DNA of 64,000 nt from Synchiropus splendidus (GCF_027744825.2 NC_071335.1:10455001-10519000); one strand, 5' to 3'. Shown: positions 1 to 13,619, numbered from the stretch's first letter. Notes: generated by a model not told the origin, from the sequence alone. Made by a program: numbers and translations.

Positions 1-269
1 ACCATTCTGGACCCTTCAGGGCATCTTTAACAACGTGTCCCAGGTGGCTGGGGGAAAACAAGACACTCAGTCCATTAACAGCTCTGTTTGGAAGATCAAC
101 TTCATCTTCCCGGTCCTCTTCCATAAAAGACGCCATAGCCTCTGTGACTCTTCTCGCAAGAATAATTCCATTGAAATTGAAATCAGTTTCTCGCCTAACT
201 TTTTCACTGGGTAAGAGATGTGTTTGTATTTCTTGAAATTGGAAAAATGAGTCATTCTCCTCCAAAATC
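1..269 (-). CDS. Possible internal exon of an unrecognised gene, cut by the left edge
   Basis: On the minus strand a good-looking splice acceptor (pyrimidine-rich stretch then TTACAG) at about 270-271 is followed by a frame that stays open to the window edge for about 89 codons. The reading begins ILEENDSFFQ and ends LKGPEW, with an acidic patch (MEEDREDEVD) in the middle. I do not recognise the family. In human the gene beyond TMEM156 is KLHL5, which would run in this direction, but the peptide matches no part of KLHL5 that I recall. A competing 62-codon frame on the same strand (67-255) and an open plus-strand frame over 2-211 also exist, so the coding assignment rests only on the acceptor and the length of the open frame. 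Confidence 0.3.
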
Positions 270-3200
270 CTGTAACAAGTTTGAGAAAGTATGGGAGTCA
301 CTCTTTATCTAGATGGAAAAACTAAACTTACACGTATGGCAGATCATCTTAAGCAACAGATACAAGCCAAAGTTGGCTGCTGAGGTCTTCAGTTCTATCT
401 TTATCTAACCTAAATGTAACCCGACCCCTATTCTGTGAATAAGCCATGTCGTTTGCGTTTTGCATCTTTTTAATATAATGTTTGTTTTGATGTCTATTGT
501 TGTTAACCAAACCAAGTCATTGTGCCTCTCCACCTACCAACTTCATTGTTGCCAGTCATTTGAGTACATTAGTTGACTTGGGGTCGCTGTTTAGTTTTGC
601 CAAGGGATTTATTGTTATTTGTGTTTGGCAATGTGTCATCGTATAAAACTGAATTTAAAAAAGTGGTAAAGTAATAATAATAAAAACAGCATTTGTGATT
701 GAGGAATTGTGTTGGCTCACAGTGACAATGATGTTCCCAGCCAACCTCAAGCCTCAGGAGTGCAATGTTCAGATCAAACCACAACCAAGTCTCAGCCCTC
801 AAAATGCCGAATGAACAGCATATTTTCTTGCCACCATCAGTTTATTTGAGTGATTGTTTTGTTTGTTTTTTTGCTGGTTCCGGACATCATAATCTGTTGA
901 CTATAAATGCCAATATACTGTAAGTGGCATGACTCATTTTTAAGTGATTTGTTAAAGTACGGTTTCACTGAGAGATTTTGACTGACGTTCTCACTTGGTC
1001 CACTAAGCCATCTAATCCGACCGCACTGTTAATCTGGTACAAACATAAAGAATAGAGGGGAACTAATGGACCACTTGGGATGAGTGAAGCAGGCCCTCAT
1101 TAAGTAGGCATCTCGTGTTACTGTAAAACCATCAGTCGGATCGAGTCGGACGGCAGAATCCCATCTGAACCAACCAAAACACTTCATTAAGAAATACAGT
1201 GAGAATATGAGTCAGAAGTATCGTGGAGGATGAATTGGACACACACAGTGGTGGGAGACAGGAATCAATCCAAACATTGTTCAACAGGACTGGGGCAGTG
1301 TTTGTGTCAAGTGAAGGTGCCAAAGTGTGTGAATTAAACAAAGCCTCTCAGTGATGACTGCCAGCACTCAATAATAGGAGGAACAAATTGAAGATGGTGA
1401 GCTGCTGGTTTTTAGGGTCAAACATGTCCCTGTGCTCCAGCTCCATGGACTGACAGAACATGATCAGAAAACTGTGCAGGTGCAGGTGGCAATTTGACCC
1501 CGACTGTAGCCACTGACTGAAGCTGATCCCCAGCAATGTGGAGGCGATAAGAGCCAGGTGTAGGACCAGATGGACAGATGCCACTCTGTGATACATGGAG
1601 AAGCAATGACTTGTCCGTCATCATTTCAGTTGTGGTGTTCCCACCAAAATACAAAAAAATATGATCGCTCGACATCACAACAGCCAATCTTCTCTGCAGT
1701 TGCCGACAGCGGTGTTCTCAGACTGAGAGCTCTTCAAGAGCAGCTGAGCCACTGAGGAGATGCAAACCTGGAATAATCAGGTGTGGTTGCAGGGCACTTG
1801 GAAGGCAGCAAATTGCTTGCTGTGCATTTCATCAGCCCACTGCTGTTCACTCTCCATCTCCCCGCTGTCCATTACAAAAACACATTTGTAGCTTCCATTT
1901 TTCTATTTTCCGCCCTGCCCCGCTGTTTCCCACTGTCATCCTCTCCCCTCGGCTGTCCCTCAAAAGGAAGCTTAAAATAAGGGAAATGGTGGGAGACGAG
2001 AGACAACATGCTCGGCCGAATAAAAAGCACGCCTTAATAATTTACTCTGCCCTCAAAGACTTATCGCAGTCCGTCGCTCCGCTGCATGGAAAGAGGCTTC
2101 TACAAGTCTTAGGAGACTGCAGAAGGTACGACTAGCAATGTCATTGACATCCAGAAGTGAATGTAAAAATGAGGCACTGGGCTTCTAAATTTTATTACTT
2201 CTAAATTGTTCATCTTGCTCTCTGATTTTGGCCATGTAGTAAGTGGTGGGTATTTCTGTTCATCATTTGTGACCACCACAATATGCTCTGTTCACCTTTT
2301 GTTTATTTCTTTCTTCTTTCTGTTCTCCTTTTTTTTGGTTGTTACTAACTTCGGTTTGTTTCAGGTTTTTCTGTTCGGTTGTTCGTTCATGTTTTCTCTC
2401 CTGCTTCAGTGACACCCATGGTTCCTCCTTCTATTCCATCTTTGTTTTATTGTTTGTATTATTGTTGTTGTTTGTCCGAGTCTCCCTGTGTCCAGTCACT
2501 ACGCACATTTGGGTCCAGTACTAAGAGTATTAGAATAACTTATCAGGGTTATGGTATATTTGGTCACCAACATTAACAAATAGACTCTTATATACTCTAT
2601 ACGCTGCAGATATGCCTGACAGAAAATACACTTCTCTCAATATGACGACATAAATATTTATTATATTGCAATACTGAAGTAAACAGTTGGAATGTTGTTT
2701 TATACTTTTCATGTTTTTACCTGGGGGAAAAAAACTAATACATACAGAAAGATTTTATTTTGGTGCCATCTGAAACAGGAAAGTAATCCATGAAGGAAAA
2801 GACATTTCTTCAAGTGAGTGGAGCGAAAGATGAGTCCGAGGCCATACCACCTGGTGTCTTACCAGGTAATTACATGAATCTGATGCAATGATAAGGTTGA
2901 GAGAGCATTATTGGTATTAAAGCACACGTTTATGTCCATCACTTTATGTCCATCATTTAATCCACATCTGTGTAAACACACTATTGAATGCGTTTATTCT
3001 TGGGCAAAAGTGTGGTAACCATCATAAATTGGAAGGAAATAATAAAAAAAAGTGTTGTTGTAATTATAAATTTTAAACCTTCACACTCAGGGTAATATAT
3101 ATTAGCCTCATTGTCCCAATGTTTCCAGTTGCAGATACATTTTGAATAGAAACTATTCAAAATAGAAACTTAATGCATGAATAATATGATTATAGCAGGA

Positions 3201-6200
3201 CATTATTGGACAAACTTTTCATAATGTGCAAACCTGGTCACACCAGTCACTTGCGAATGCAAGCACCAGTTCAGTACTGAACCTGGACATAATGTTTCTC
3301 TTCATGCAACAATCATTCTACGTTTATGGCCTCATATCTGCCTTCATATAGCCTAATGTGGCTGTAGCCAAGAGGAGAATAAACCATCATGGTGAGACGA
3401 CAGAAGTGTAGTGAGAGGTGGATCATGCAGGCAGGCGGTCTGGTTGGAGTGGGTGACTCAGCATTCATCAGCGGTTGGCGGTGAAATTGCCGAGGGGAGG
3501 GAACACTTGGAGGACACTGATGCTGCAGCTTTATGACGCACAACTAGTGCTGTTTACTCTGTCATTTCACACGATACGTGTTCAGCATGCCTTTGCCTTA
3601 ATGAGGGCTGCATGAAAATGTCACAGCTGGGAGAGTCAGGTCCGGGACACATTCTTTTGCACTCTCACCCACTTTGCCATTCCAACACCCCAGATTCTTG
3701 ACTTCCTCTTGGCAAACTGAGCAGCTCCATCCTGCATCTTTTCATGTCGCACAAAGCCTCAGCAAACCATCAAAAGGGCAACAAAGGAGGTCAGGACTGA
3801 AGAATCTGCCTTCATATTAAAGCCAGAAACACTGATGTTAAATTCTTAGTGAGATCAACCCAACAACTCCCCCTCAAACTCAGTCGCTGTTTTCCCTTCG
3901 AAAGAAGCTCAGCTCAGTCATGGCTACCACGACCTTGGTGTTTTTGTAAATGATTACAGATGCTTTCAAAATTGTGTCGTCTCATCGGAGCAGATAGATG
4001 TCTTACTTTCCTCACAGCAGCGGATGTAGTAGTGATGAGAGAACGGCGCACATCTCTGCCTGCGTGTTTATGGCCTGCGGGGACAGATGCAGTCTCGTCT
4101 TTCAGCAGGCTCCAACGTTATGGGCAAGATCTATAAATAGCAGCAGAATCATCGCACAAATGATGCATACAGGCACATCTAGAGGTTTATTTTCTTCTGG
4201 TAAACCAACAGAACAAACAGACGTCTTGACCATGCGTGTCTGCTTCAAGGTGTTCACTGTAATAACAAAGGTCCACGGTGTCATGTACATTTTATAAACA
4301 ACTTTATTCTGTTCCAATGAAACTCATTTTAACGTGGGTTGCACAGAGTCTGCATGCTCATGTCATAACTCAACCCCCAGCCACAGTTGGCTCCTCAACT
4401 GACAACAATCAGCTGAAAGATTTAAGAACCCAGCTCCACTTTGCATGCCAGTCATTGCCTGTGGTGGCGTACAGTTGGTGGAAAAGCTCTGTTTTCTGGA
4501 TCAACAAACTACTACTTCTTTCACCATCTTAAGGATCACCCTTCTGCCTGTACTGCCAGCTCTCATACAATCTCCAGCACTTGACTTCCTTCTCTTTCTC
4601 GTTGAATCATAAGGCACATAAACAATGGGATCTCTGCTGTCCAACTGTGCACAGATTAAAAAAAAAACTATAGGTTTTGACGTTGACCTAGGAGGAAGGA
4701 AGACTTGGATTAGGTCAGATGTTCACCGTTGGTGAATTGACCTCACTCCAGTATTTCCAGATTGCTTTCTCTTGTATTTGATTTGGTATTTAGTTTGCTT
4801 TCTCTGGTTCTTCATTTCCTGTACCGTGTGTTTGTTCTGACCATCTTTTTTCATACTATTGCTGTGTGTGTTTGATTGCGTGTGTCTTTTCCACAAAGAT
4901 GTTCCTGCAGCCATGTGTTTTGTGTGCTTCTTTGTGACTGCATTACTCTGCAAGCATGTGCTGCTCTGTGTATTCTCAGTAGCTTTCTGTTTGCAGATTC
5001 CATCCTCGGTTCTGTCCTTTTTTCTCTGAAGACAGACAGGTTTGTCCTTGAAGCATATTTTTGGGGGGAATTTTCCAGATTCATTCTTTATAATCTCCCC
5101 TTCCTAACCTGTCAAGGACAAGCCTGAGCACTATTCTTTGTAGGTCATGATGCAAACAAACAAAGGTCATTTTTGGTCCACTTGAATTTCTTTGATTTCT
5201 TTGTGTTCATATCTAGTGCAGCCTGCACAAAATGACAAGGCCAGATTTGGCCTTCAGTTCAATACATGTACCTTAAAGTTTTTACGATATCCTGTGCTCC
5301 AAGCAAACAGAAGAATTCCCCAAAAATAGACTGGGCTTAGCTCAGTATAGCAAGGGATCCACAATCCTACAATGCAGAACAAGATAGGGGTTACAAAGTG
5401 GGTTTTCCTATGTCTAGGCTGTAATATGGTGGGGAGCTTGACCATCTGAGGTAGGCTCGGAGTAGAACCACTTTGTCTCGGACGCAGCTGCCTTGAGGCC
5501 TCCCTGCATAGGCTTCCTGGACAAAGCCAGGATATGAGCGATTGTACCACTCAGTAGCTCCTCTTAGGGGACCGCTTTGAGAAACGGATGGGCGTAGTGA
5601 TGTTTACGATTGATTCCCTGGTCGAAATAATCCATTGAATCATTGAACTTTTCCTTTTACGATGCATTTTACTGCATCGGCGGTGCACTTGTGCGCTTAT
5701 ATGTGTTCCTTTTCCTTGTTGGACAATAAAATTTTACTGCGCAGCCAGTGAAGCTCAACTAAATATTTCGGTTAAATCATAACAATCACCCCTCTAACAG
5801 GCAGACTGCAAGGTGCAGGCTGCTTCCACCCATCACGTCGCAGCGGACCAGCACACGTTTGATGTGCAGCTGAGCTTGAGAGAGGCCGATTGGAGCAGAT
5901 CGATTTGGCCTCATGTTAAAAAAGCTTTTATTGACACTCTTGCTCGAGAAGGTTATGGGTGAGGAGATAGAAGGAAGAGGGTGGGGGGGACTCCCTGGAT
6001 CTCACCTCACTGAAGTCAACCTCATGAGTCTTGAGTCATTAACAGCAAGCATGAAAGCTGGCGCTAATATAAAGTAGAAATGAGCCACAAATGCATTTAG
6101 AGGATGTAATAAAGCAAGGTCTTATTCTTCTTCTGCATCCAAGATGAATAGATCTGCACACCTCTCACAAACACTCCCTGATTTTATTGGAGCGCAAGTG

Positions 6201-9200
6201 TCACTGCTTTAGACAAACATCTCAGCCATGTACTTTCTGACCGTAGTTTAACGGCATGAATACTAATACAGCAAGGACATTTTGTCATATTTAAAGGTGA
6301 TCTTTTATTCAGTTCTGTCTTCATGTCAAGAAACCAGAGAAACCAGCATCGAAAAGCCTGGGATAGAAACAGAAAGTGAGCAAATCTGCAGAGAGAATCC
6401 TGCTTTTAAATGTCTGCTCTTGTACCCAAATCCCTGGTCTCATCCAGCAGCTATGTTTCCCCACGGTCGAAGAGATTTTGCTCCAAACCCTTCACTCGGG
6501 AGAGGATTGTCTTGCTGCTATGTCTAAGAACTTTCAAGGTTCCGACATGATAAATACCTTCTGCTTAGTGTATTATATATTCAATTACACATTTCCTACA
6601 GGCAGAGCTTCCCTCACGAAAATATTCCACTACAATAATATTAAAGACCATATGTCATTGTTTTGATACATTTGAATTATCACCATAAAAAGGTTATGCT
6701 TTAGCTTAGGGAGCATATATTACCATAAATCAAACTTAGTCATATATGCAGTAGCAACATATTAGCCTGTACTTAATCATGATAAAGTACTGATTTGCTT
6801 CTTGTTTAGGCAGACTATGTTTGGAATGGTGACCGAAATTCACTCTGAGCAACAGAATATTCATTGATTCTTAACTGTAAATAAGCAAGCAATAAACTTG
6901 TCTGAAACGGTTTCCCTATCTAAAGCCTTTCCAATTAAATATTTTGTCAAACAAATCTCTTCTAATCTGGAGTATGACTGTGGGCTCATCACATCAACTG
7001 CAGTTCGAGCTTCAATTATTGTAATGCATTATGGGACACAATGAAGAATAAGTAAGGTTCTTTTTACTACTGATACAGTTTCCAAACCATTGATGGAACT
7101 ACGTTCAGAGATAAAGTCCTGCACATCAGCATCACAGTCAATGGGAAATGCACCGTCAATACATTTCCCTTTAAGAAAGGGAAAAGGGATTCAATACACA
7201 CACAGGACTTGTTCTACAATGAGTCTCTGAAATCCCCCTCTGTCTTCAGACGCCTGATTGGTGAAGCTGTGTGTGCTAGTTGGGTTGGAACATCAACGTA
7301 CACCCACTGCGGCCCTTGAGGACCGGTTTGGACACCCATGCAGGAGGCTGAGTTCAAATTTTTAATCTCCTGATTTTGGAAAAATGTGTTGTGAATTTTC
7401 ATGAAGTTAAACTGAACAGATGTCCCATCATTACACACAAATACACACGTTTCGTTTTCTTTGTTAGGACCAGCCTGTCACCCATAACCATCCAAAAGGA
7501 CTCTGAACCAAACGTGTGCTCATTTCTAATAAACCACATTTACTGGTGAACCTGGTGAGGACAGTCTGAATGTCCTCACCAAGCAAAATGTCCTCTCAAG
7601 AAGGTGGCTTGTCAAGACTTGTAGGTCACACGTATGGCAAAACATGACCTCACGCACGCACACACACAAACAACAACAAACCCTCTGGACTGGAAGGTGA
7701 GTCTTATCTTCTCTGAGCAGAGGCTTCAATTGACAGCCAGTTTTGAGGCATCTGCGCACGTGGGCTTGTGTGGGTGTGAGGCCATTATTCTTTGTGGGGA
7801 CCTTTTGGCCGAGGAAAACGGAATGTGTATATACAGTATATCCATTCCGTTTCCTCACGACTACAAATATAGGCTGGTTACAAAGCTGCACACATCAGAC
7901 AACTATAATGCAATTCAACAACAGGCCTCAAGCCTGGGTGCCACGCCTCCGAACCTTTATCTTGACTCCAAACTGTGACAGGCAAAAACAGCACAGGAAA
8001 TGACAGAAGTCTTGATTTGCACCAGAAAATGAATGACAAAGGGTTACGAGAGTAACAGTGCTTTCCACTGACAGTTGGGGCGATTAAAAAAAACTTATCT
8101 GATCATAAGTTTCAAGACATTCTACATGTAGTGGTTTGTAATACTCCCAGTCACAGTTTCCTGTGAGACTGCACATGGTTGCCTGGACAGTGCTCTGAGA
8201 TTGTCCCACAGGGAGGGCATGGTTAACACAGACTACACATCACTCTGTAACTCAGTACTTACTCTGAGTGTACAAGATCATCTGGAGCTATAGGAGGGTT
8301 CTTCCACTCATGCATCAGAGATGTTCAGTTCCTGCTCCCAATGCCACATTATTATATTTTCCACTCCAATCTCTAGGATTCTTCATGGCATTCAGAGGAA
8401 TTGATTCAAAGTCCTTGTTTTTGACACCGATATGTAGCCTCTCGTGGATCTTAAAGCTGAGCAGACACCAAAGTCCAATGACTATATATATCTTGATGAG
8501 TCAACATGACCAGTGATTGAAGACCAAGGAAGTAAAACGAGTAACTTGGAAATCAGTTAAAAATAAAACACTGCATAAAGACAAAACAAATCATGTCTCG
8601 GAAAAACATTTAAACATGAACCATTCTGCTCTGTGCTCCACTTACATTTAGCAAATGATTAGCAGATAAAACAATAATATAATAGTCATACAGCGATGTA
8701 ACAAGATTCAAGGCACTTTGTTTCCTCTGAGGATTGAGCTAGAATTAGGAAATACCACATTAGCTACGTCATATTCAGGCCCACGGATATAAACGTTTCA
8801 TTTGTAATAAATGCCTGTTGTTGTGTGAAGATTGTTCTGTTTCCATTCAATACAAAAGTATGGAGTCATGCTCCAAAACATAACAACAAACCACAACAAA
8901 TATAATAAGAAGAAACATAGCGGCATATGAGTCTGCATCAGGTATATCATCGGACAGATCCCACAATCAAATACTTTTACTCACTTATGTCGGAATGAGG
9001 CTCTCTTTCTCAGTACATGGCAGGAAGTGAAAAAGGAAGTGTTGCAGTCGTCGAACACGTGGAGCTCAAACATTTTTAAGCAGCCTGCCCAAGATGACAG
9101 GTGGTAGTTTCCTTCTTTGAATTATCTGGAATTCAACCATTGCCTTTACGTGCATATGAAAGCGGACATTGGTGGTGAAAAATATTTTATTTTTGGTGGT

Positions 9201-9243
9201 GATGTGGTGATGTATGTTTCCATGTAAGATCGATAGTTTGGTC
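270..9243. other. Region with no recognised gene upstream of TMEM156
   Basis: About 9 kb of AT-rich sequence without an exon I can support. If human gene order holds, KLHL5 would be divergent from TMEM156 here, but no BTB, BACK or Kelch coding exon is visible. Short open frames are scattered through it and none has recognisable protein character. A repeat with inverted TGTGGGGAC/GTCCTCAC-type ends lies at about 7540-7870. The TMEM156 promoter should be at the right end; I see no TATA box or CpG-rich stretch that fixes it. Confidence 0.5.
7540..7870. repeat. Copy of the fish GGGGAC-ended repeat, with CA tract and hairpin
   Basis: This stretch has GTGAGGAC and GTCCTCAC words facing each other around 7555-7580, then a CA-rich run near 7660, then TTGTGGGGACC near 7790. 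It resembles the longer copies near 24.7-25.1 kb and 50.8 kb. A hairpin with AACGGAATG/CATTCCGTT arms lies near 7818-7850. Confidence 0.45.
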
Positions 9244-11905
9244 ATGACCAGAGCGGCGCTACTGAAACTCCTGATCCTGGGTCTCATCGCTTTCCTCATC
9301 TGCATTCCAGAGTTCTTCATTACAGACAAAGGTCAGTCCTCTGAACGCTGTCTGATTCTAGATTTTCAGTCAGATGGCATTGCTATTTCTGATCATAAGC
9401 TTGACTGGATCTCTTTCACCACCCCTCAGTCTGGACCATTTGTACTGCGTGATCACTTCCTGTTCAGTAAAACATGTATTACTACTAATACTTATTTTCA
9501 TACTAAAGTAAATATGTTCCCTTTCAGTGGGAAGAGTAAAGTTGTCCTGTCTACCTTGTAGACACTGTGAGCAACAGAGTCAAGTAGGGAAAGTTGGAGA
9601 TGGATCAAAGAGTATGGACAACCTCAATGATACTACAGGAGGAGAAACTTGGCAGCAGGCCTGCGTTCAGACAGTCAGTCGATCGGTCACAGCCGGAAAC
9701 AACGCGCATCTTAAGTTTACGTGCAAAACTTATGGTGTCATGGAGGAAGTGCAGATCGGCTTCTCATCATCAGGTAGGAGTTTCTGAACCAACTTGAGCC
9801 ATGTACAGATGACAACTCTGCAAAGCAGATCAGAGCTGAACTTTCTAGAACTGCACTTCAGATATTATGCTACAAACCCAAGCTTTGGTTTTCAAGAGAA
9901 AGAAGAAGAAGAGGAACTTAAATCACACAAACTGATGGAACTTCTGATGCCAGGAAGGTTTAACAGTGAAAATGCAAAGATACAGCATTTAAAACAGGTC
10001 TGCTTTCTGGTAGCATATTTTAAAAAAAGTAATAATACATCAATAATAAATAACTACGATGTATCAACATAATTTGGTCTTCCCAAATTCTTTTTTGAGC
10101 GGGATTCTTCGAAGCTTAAACCTACCACTTTAGATTGGGGAACACATATGAACCATTACTAAACGAATTACTTGCTTTTAATTATCAGAAATAATGGTGT
10201 TGTTTAGAGTGAACTTTGGTGACCTTCCCCATGTTAGCATGTACTGCTAATATGCTAATGCTATCATTACAAGTGACGAATAATAACATGCTAATATGCT
10301 GCTATTACATGAGTCTTATTTATGTTATGACGTTGAGCTAATGTTGTGATACCAGCTGTCACGCTGCAGCTAAATAGATAAAATTTCACCATTTACATTG
10401 GCTTGTTATTGTTATTGTTCTATATATGCTTCTCCAAAAGGATATCTTGAAGTACTGGTGGAGGTCCAACTGAGGGATAAAGAGTTCCTCAATCTCACCC
10501 TGTACGGCTGGAACAATCGAAGCTCCCTCCAGCTACACCTTCCTGATGAGGAAGAGGAGGAGAGGGATGAAGATCTCATGGAGGCATTTCACTGCTGTGT
10601 GCTCTCTGGGAGAGACAAGGTTAAGTCCTGCTTGCTCTGGATCTCCAATCAAACCCTCCTCGGCGCAGCAGACAGGGGGATGAAACTGGAGCCAAGAGGT
10701 TGGTAGGAGGGTCAGACAGCAATGCAGTTCACCAGGAAATTGGTCATCAGTGTTCTGTTTCGATGGAAGCGGGGCTTTTCTTCACATTGAAACCCCTCTC
10801 TTTTCCTGTCCAGATGACTGGCATTCTGTGTTCAGAGTCCTGTGGCTGGTTCTGCTGTGTGTGGCTGTGTTGACCATGGCTTCTGCGATTCTTGGTCAAA
10901 TCTACAAGAAGGAGCGCAGACGCAGTAAGACAAAAATCACTGTCTGAGCACTTCAAATGCAAGTTGGAGAGATATGTTTTCATTTCTCTTAGAAAGATCA
11001 AAGGAGCTTCGTGATGGAGACTTTACTGGCATGCTGCTGACAGGTATTTATATTTGTCACCCCAACTGACCCCACTGACTTACAAATAGGACCAGTAGTT
11101 CTTCTCTGGAAAAAATCCCAATCCCATTTCAAGTCAGTCTCCAATGGTTCTGAGCATTTTTCTTTTCTATTGAGACTTGGATGCTTTGTATCTCGATAAT
11201 TCAGGTGAAATATTAATCCAAAAGGTTGAAAAAAAAATATTATTGACCCCCAAAACAGGAAAAAATATTTTGAAAACATCAAATAAATCACTTTTTAAAA
11301 TAAAATAAATGGTCAAAACAGGAGCGAGAGTGGTGGTCACATGCTGTTCTGTGATGAAGCACTGACTTCAAGAATGTGTTTGATTTTCTCTTGCAGAAAA
11401 AGGAAACTATACCTCAAACCAGACTTCAAAAGGTAGCTTATTGGTGAAATCCATCATTTGGAAGGCATGGTTTGATTTATCGTTTTGATTTAAAGGGAGG
11501 GCCGAGACTCACACCCCAGACTCTCTGAGGCTAGCATCAGGTCAGTATCTGAAATTGTGCTGTTGATATTAAAAAGTTATTCTAACAGCCAGCGTTGTGT
11601 TGTCAGGTCTAGACCCCATTCAAGAGGTTGAAGTTTCAGGTACATTATGTTCAACTGATTTATAAACGGTGCGTAGTGGATTGATGTTCTTCTGTGCCAC
11701 ATTGTTAGAGGACGTAGAAATTCTGCTGGTTGGAAGCGACAGCTGCTATGAAAACGGTAAGCTCTTCTTGTCACAGCAGTTGCTGTCTGCCAAACTTAGT
11801 TTCATTCACCTTCTCCTGCGTCCATTCTTTCACCCTTCAGCGTATCTTCATCACCGCATTCAGTCCTCCTCCACCTCCGGCGACACAGAGGAGCAGAGCT
11901 GCTGA
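9244..11905 (+). CDS. tmem156: Transmembrane protein 156 (TMEM156), ten exons
   Basis: A single-pass type I membrane protein of unknown function. Coding exons are 9244-9331, 9528-9773, 10441-10698, 10814-10924, 10993-11043, 11397-11432, 11496-11540, 11607-11639, 11709-11756 and 11841-11905, all with GT-AG ends, giving about 326 aa (human 296). Residues 1-25 form a hydrophobic signal (MTRAALLKLL...), close to my recollection of human TMEM156 (MTKTALLKLF...), including the following IPEFF/LPEYF. The ectodomain has N-glycosylation sequons (NDT, NLT, NRS, NQT) and several cysteines, and an acidic stretch (DEEEEERDED). A membrane span lies at about residues 206-227 (VLWLVLLCVAVLTM), followed by the basic stop KKERRR. 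A serine-rich cytoplasmic tail made of micro-exons contains PIQEVEVS, close to the human tail motif DQVQEV. It is convergent with FAM114A1, as in human. Every intron is phase 1. Identity rests on the N-terminus, topology and synteny; the ectodomain is divergent. Confidence 0.78.
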
Positions 11906-12580
11906 GGGACAGCGGAGAGAGAAATGCAACCTGACAGCAGGTCTTCCAGATCTGAACGTGTCTGACATAAAGAGCATGATTTTCACTAGACGCATTCGAT
12001 CAGGGTTTCCGTCTTTACTCACCTGTGTCCAACTCAGTTCTGAAGCAGTAAATGTCAGACAGCACTGTAGGTGGTTTTGTATGCAGGGCTGAAGCTACGC
12101 TGATGCATGACTGAGGACATCTGACACATGATGGGAAGGTTGGCTAATATTTTTCGGCCCAATATCAACTGTGCCTACAGTCATTTATCTCGATAAAAGC
12201 AGAGAGTGACAGAAAAGAAAAGGGGTGATGCCAACCAGGGCTTTGACTCCAACTGACTGACAGACCATTTCACCATATCACGCAGCAACAGCTTAACATG
12301 ACCAGATCTGTGAGGGAGACCGTGAATCATCTGGAAGTTGAAAGGCTGGATGTTGTCTCAACAGTAGAATATTGCACTGAAACACGTCTGAATACACCTA
12401 CATACACCTATGGGTTTTTTTTTCAACACAAATCAAGACCAAGGTCTTAGAGATAACAATTACTTGTTAAATGGTTCCAGATAATATGTATGTAACCTAT
12501 TCAGTAATATGTATGCTTCATCCCGAGTTGTGTGAAGACTTATGTCATTTATGTACACTTGGTCACGTGATCTGGGTTGG

Positions 12581-12586
12581 AATAAA
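12581..12586 (+). terminator. Candidate TMEM156 polyadenylation signal (AATAAA)
   Basis: A canonical AATAAA about 675 bases after the TMEM156 stop. It is a single hexamer match in AT-rich DNA, so it is weak evidence without transcript ends. Confidence 0.25.
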
Positions 12587-12649
12587 CCTCAGACATGGCT
12601 TCCATGTATGTGTCTATGTCTCTCACTCATGAGGGTCACGAGGATATAT

Positions 12650-13060
12650 TACAATCAACATCCATTTTATTCTGCTTATCTGAGGTCAGGTCGCAATGGC
12701 AGCAACTTGAGTAAAGAGGTCCAGACTGGCCCCTCTACACAAACCTCTTACAGGCTCCATAGAGGTGTTTCCAGTGGCTACCAGTCCAGACCAGTTTAAA
12801 ATCCACTTCAGAATTTTATGGATGACTTTTTAAGTTCATTTGGAACTGGCCCTCTAGTATATTGTGGAAATGCTGACTCTCTATGAGCCAGTCAGGGGCC
12901 TCTGATGGGTCTCTGCAACTGTAGTTGTTGCCAAATCAGGACCTAAAAAGTGGCAAAGCCTTTCTTGTCATTGATCTTCAACTGTAGAACAGTCTGCTTG
13001 AGAAGATTCAAAACATCTACCACCACCTTTAAAACCCTCTTAAAAGTCCATTGTCATAGA
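12650..13060. mobile_element. Two adjoining LINE 3'-end relics
   Basis: The segment at 12655-12745 (CATCCATTTTATTCTGCTTA..., GGTCGCAATGGCAGCA...) matches my recollection of the reverse complement of a very common fish LINE 3' tail, which ends with a GGATAAGCGG-type sequence and GATGGATGG repeats. The following stretch (about 12760-13060) resembles the 3' end of another fish LINE on the plus strand: GAACTGGCCCTCTAGTATATTG, then CTATGAGCCAGTCAGGG, then a decayed AAAACCCTCTTAAAAG tail. Both are heavily mutated and have no intact frame. Assignment to L2/Maui or RTE/Rex-type families is from memory and needs a repeat library. Confidence 0.6.
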
Positions 13061-13132
13061 CCTGTATTTATGTGAAAGCATCCTATTATGTACTTGTGCT
13101 TTCACTGAGACGGTCCAACTACATTCATGTTT

Positions 13133-13136
<4 letters not shown>

Positions 13137-13172
<36 letters not shown>
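13137..13172. repeat. (AC)18 microsatellite
   Basis: Uninterrupted AC dinucleotides, followed by TCATATATATGTGTGTATGTGTG, an imperfect complement of the tract that could fold back on it. Confidence 0.95.
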
Positions 13173-13174
<2 letters not shown>

Positions 13175-13619
13175 ATATATATGTGTGTATGTGTGCAACT
13201 GTAGTCTCTACTCCATTTAATATGGGTGTAAGAAAAACCATTTCCAGTTTTTCATTTTTACTCAATAAAAATTCTCAAGTTTCAAGATGAGTTTCTTTAT
13301 TTGTGTGAGAACAAAACACATAATTATAATTAACGTCTCCATCATTAATAGTTCTGTCAAACACAATTAACGCTTCTTGCATTTAACATAAAAACACAGT
13401 AATTACAAAACAATTTGCTGAGAAGTGAAGTGACACGACAAGCGTCAATAAGGAGTGCAAAAACATTTTAGGTTTGCAAAACAGTTGCTTTGGTCCAGCT
13501 TTTTAGAGTATCACCCAAGATCATAAAGTTCAGCTTCCCCAACTCAAACCAGGGTAAATAAGTGGTAAACCGCCGTCGCAGTTGTATATTAATCATCTTT
13601 GTAGAGCTAATAGTGTTAG

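Noticed and set aside
1348..1585. Minus-strand open frame with an acceptor-like site (CATGTATCACAG), hydrophobic peptide ending at 1348
   Set aside because: Two of the three frames are open over the same stretch, no partner exon was found and the peptide matches no family I know.
13137..13195. CA tract considered as part of a CRISPR-like or regulatory array
   Set aside because: It is a plain dinucleotide microsatellite with no repeat-spacer structure.
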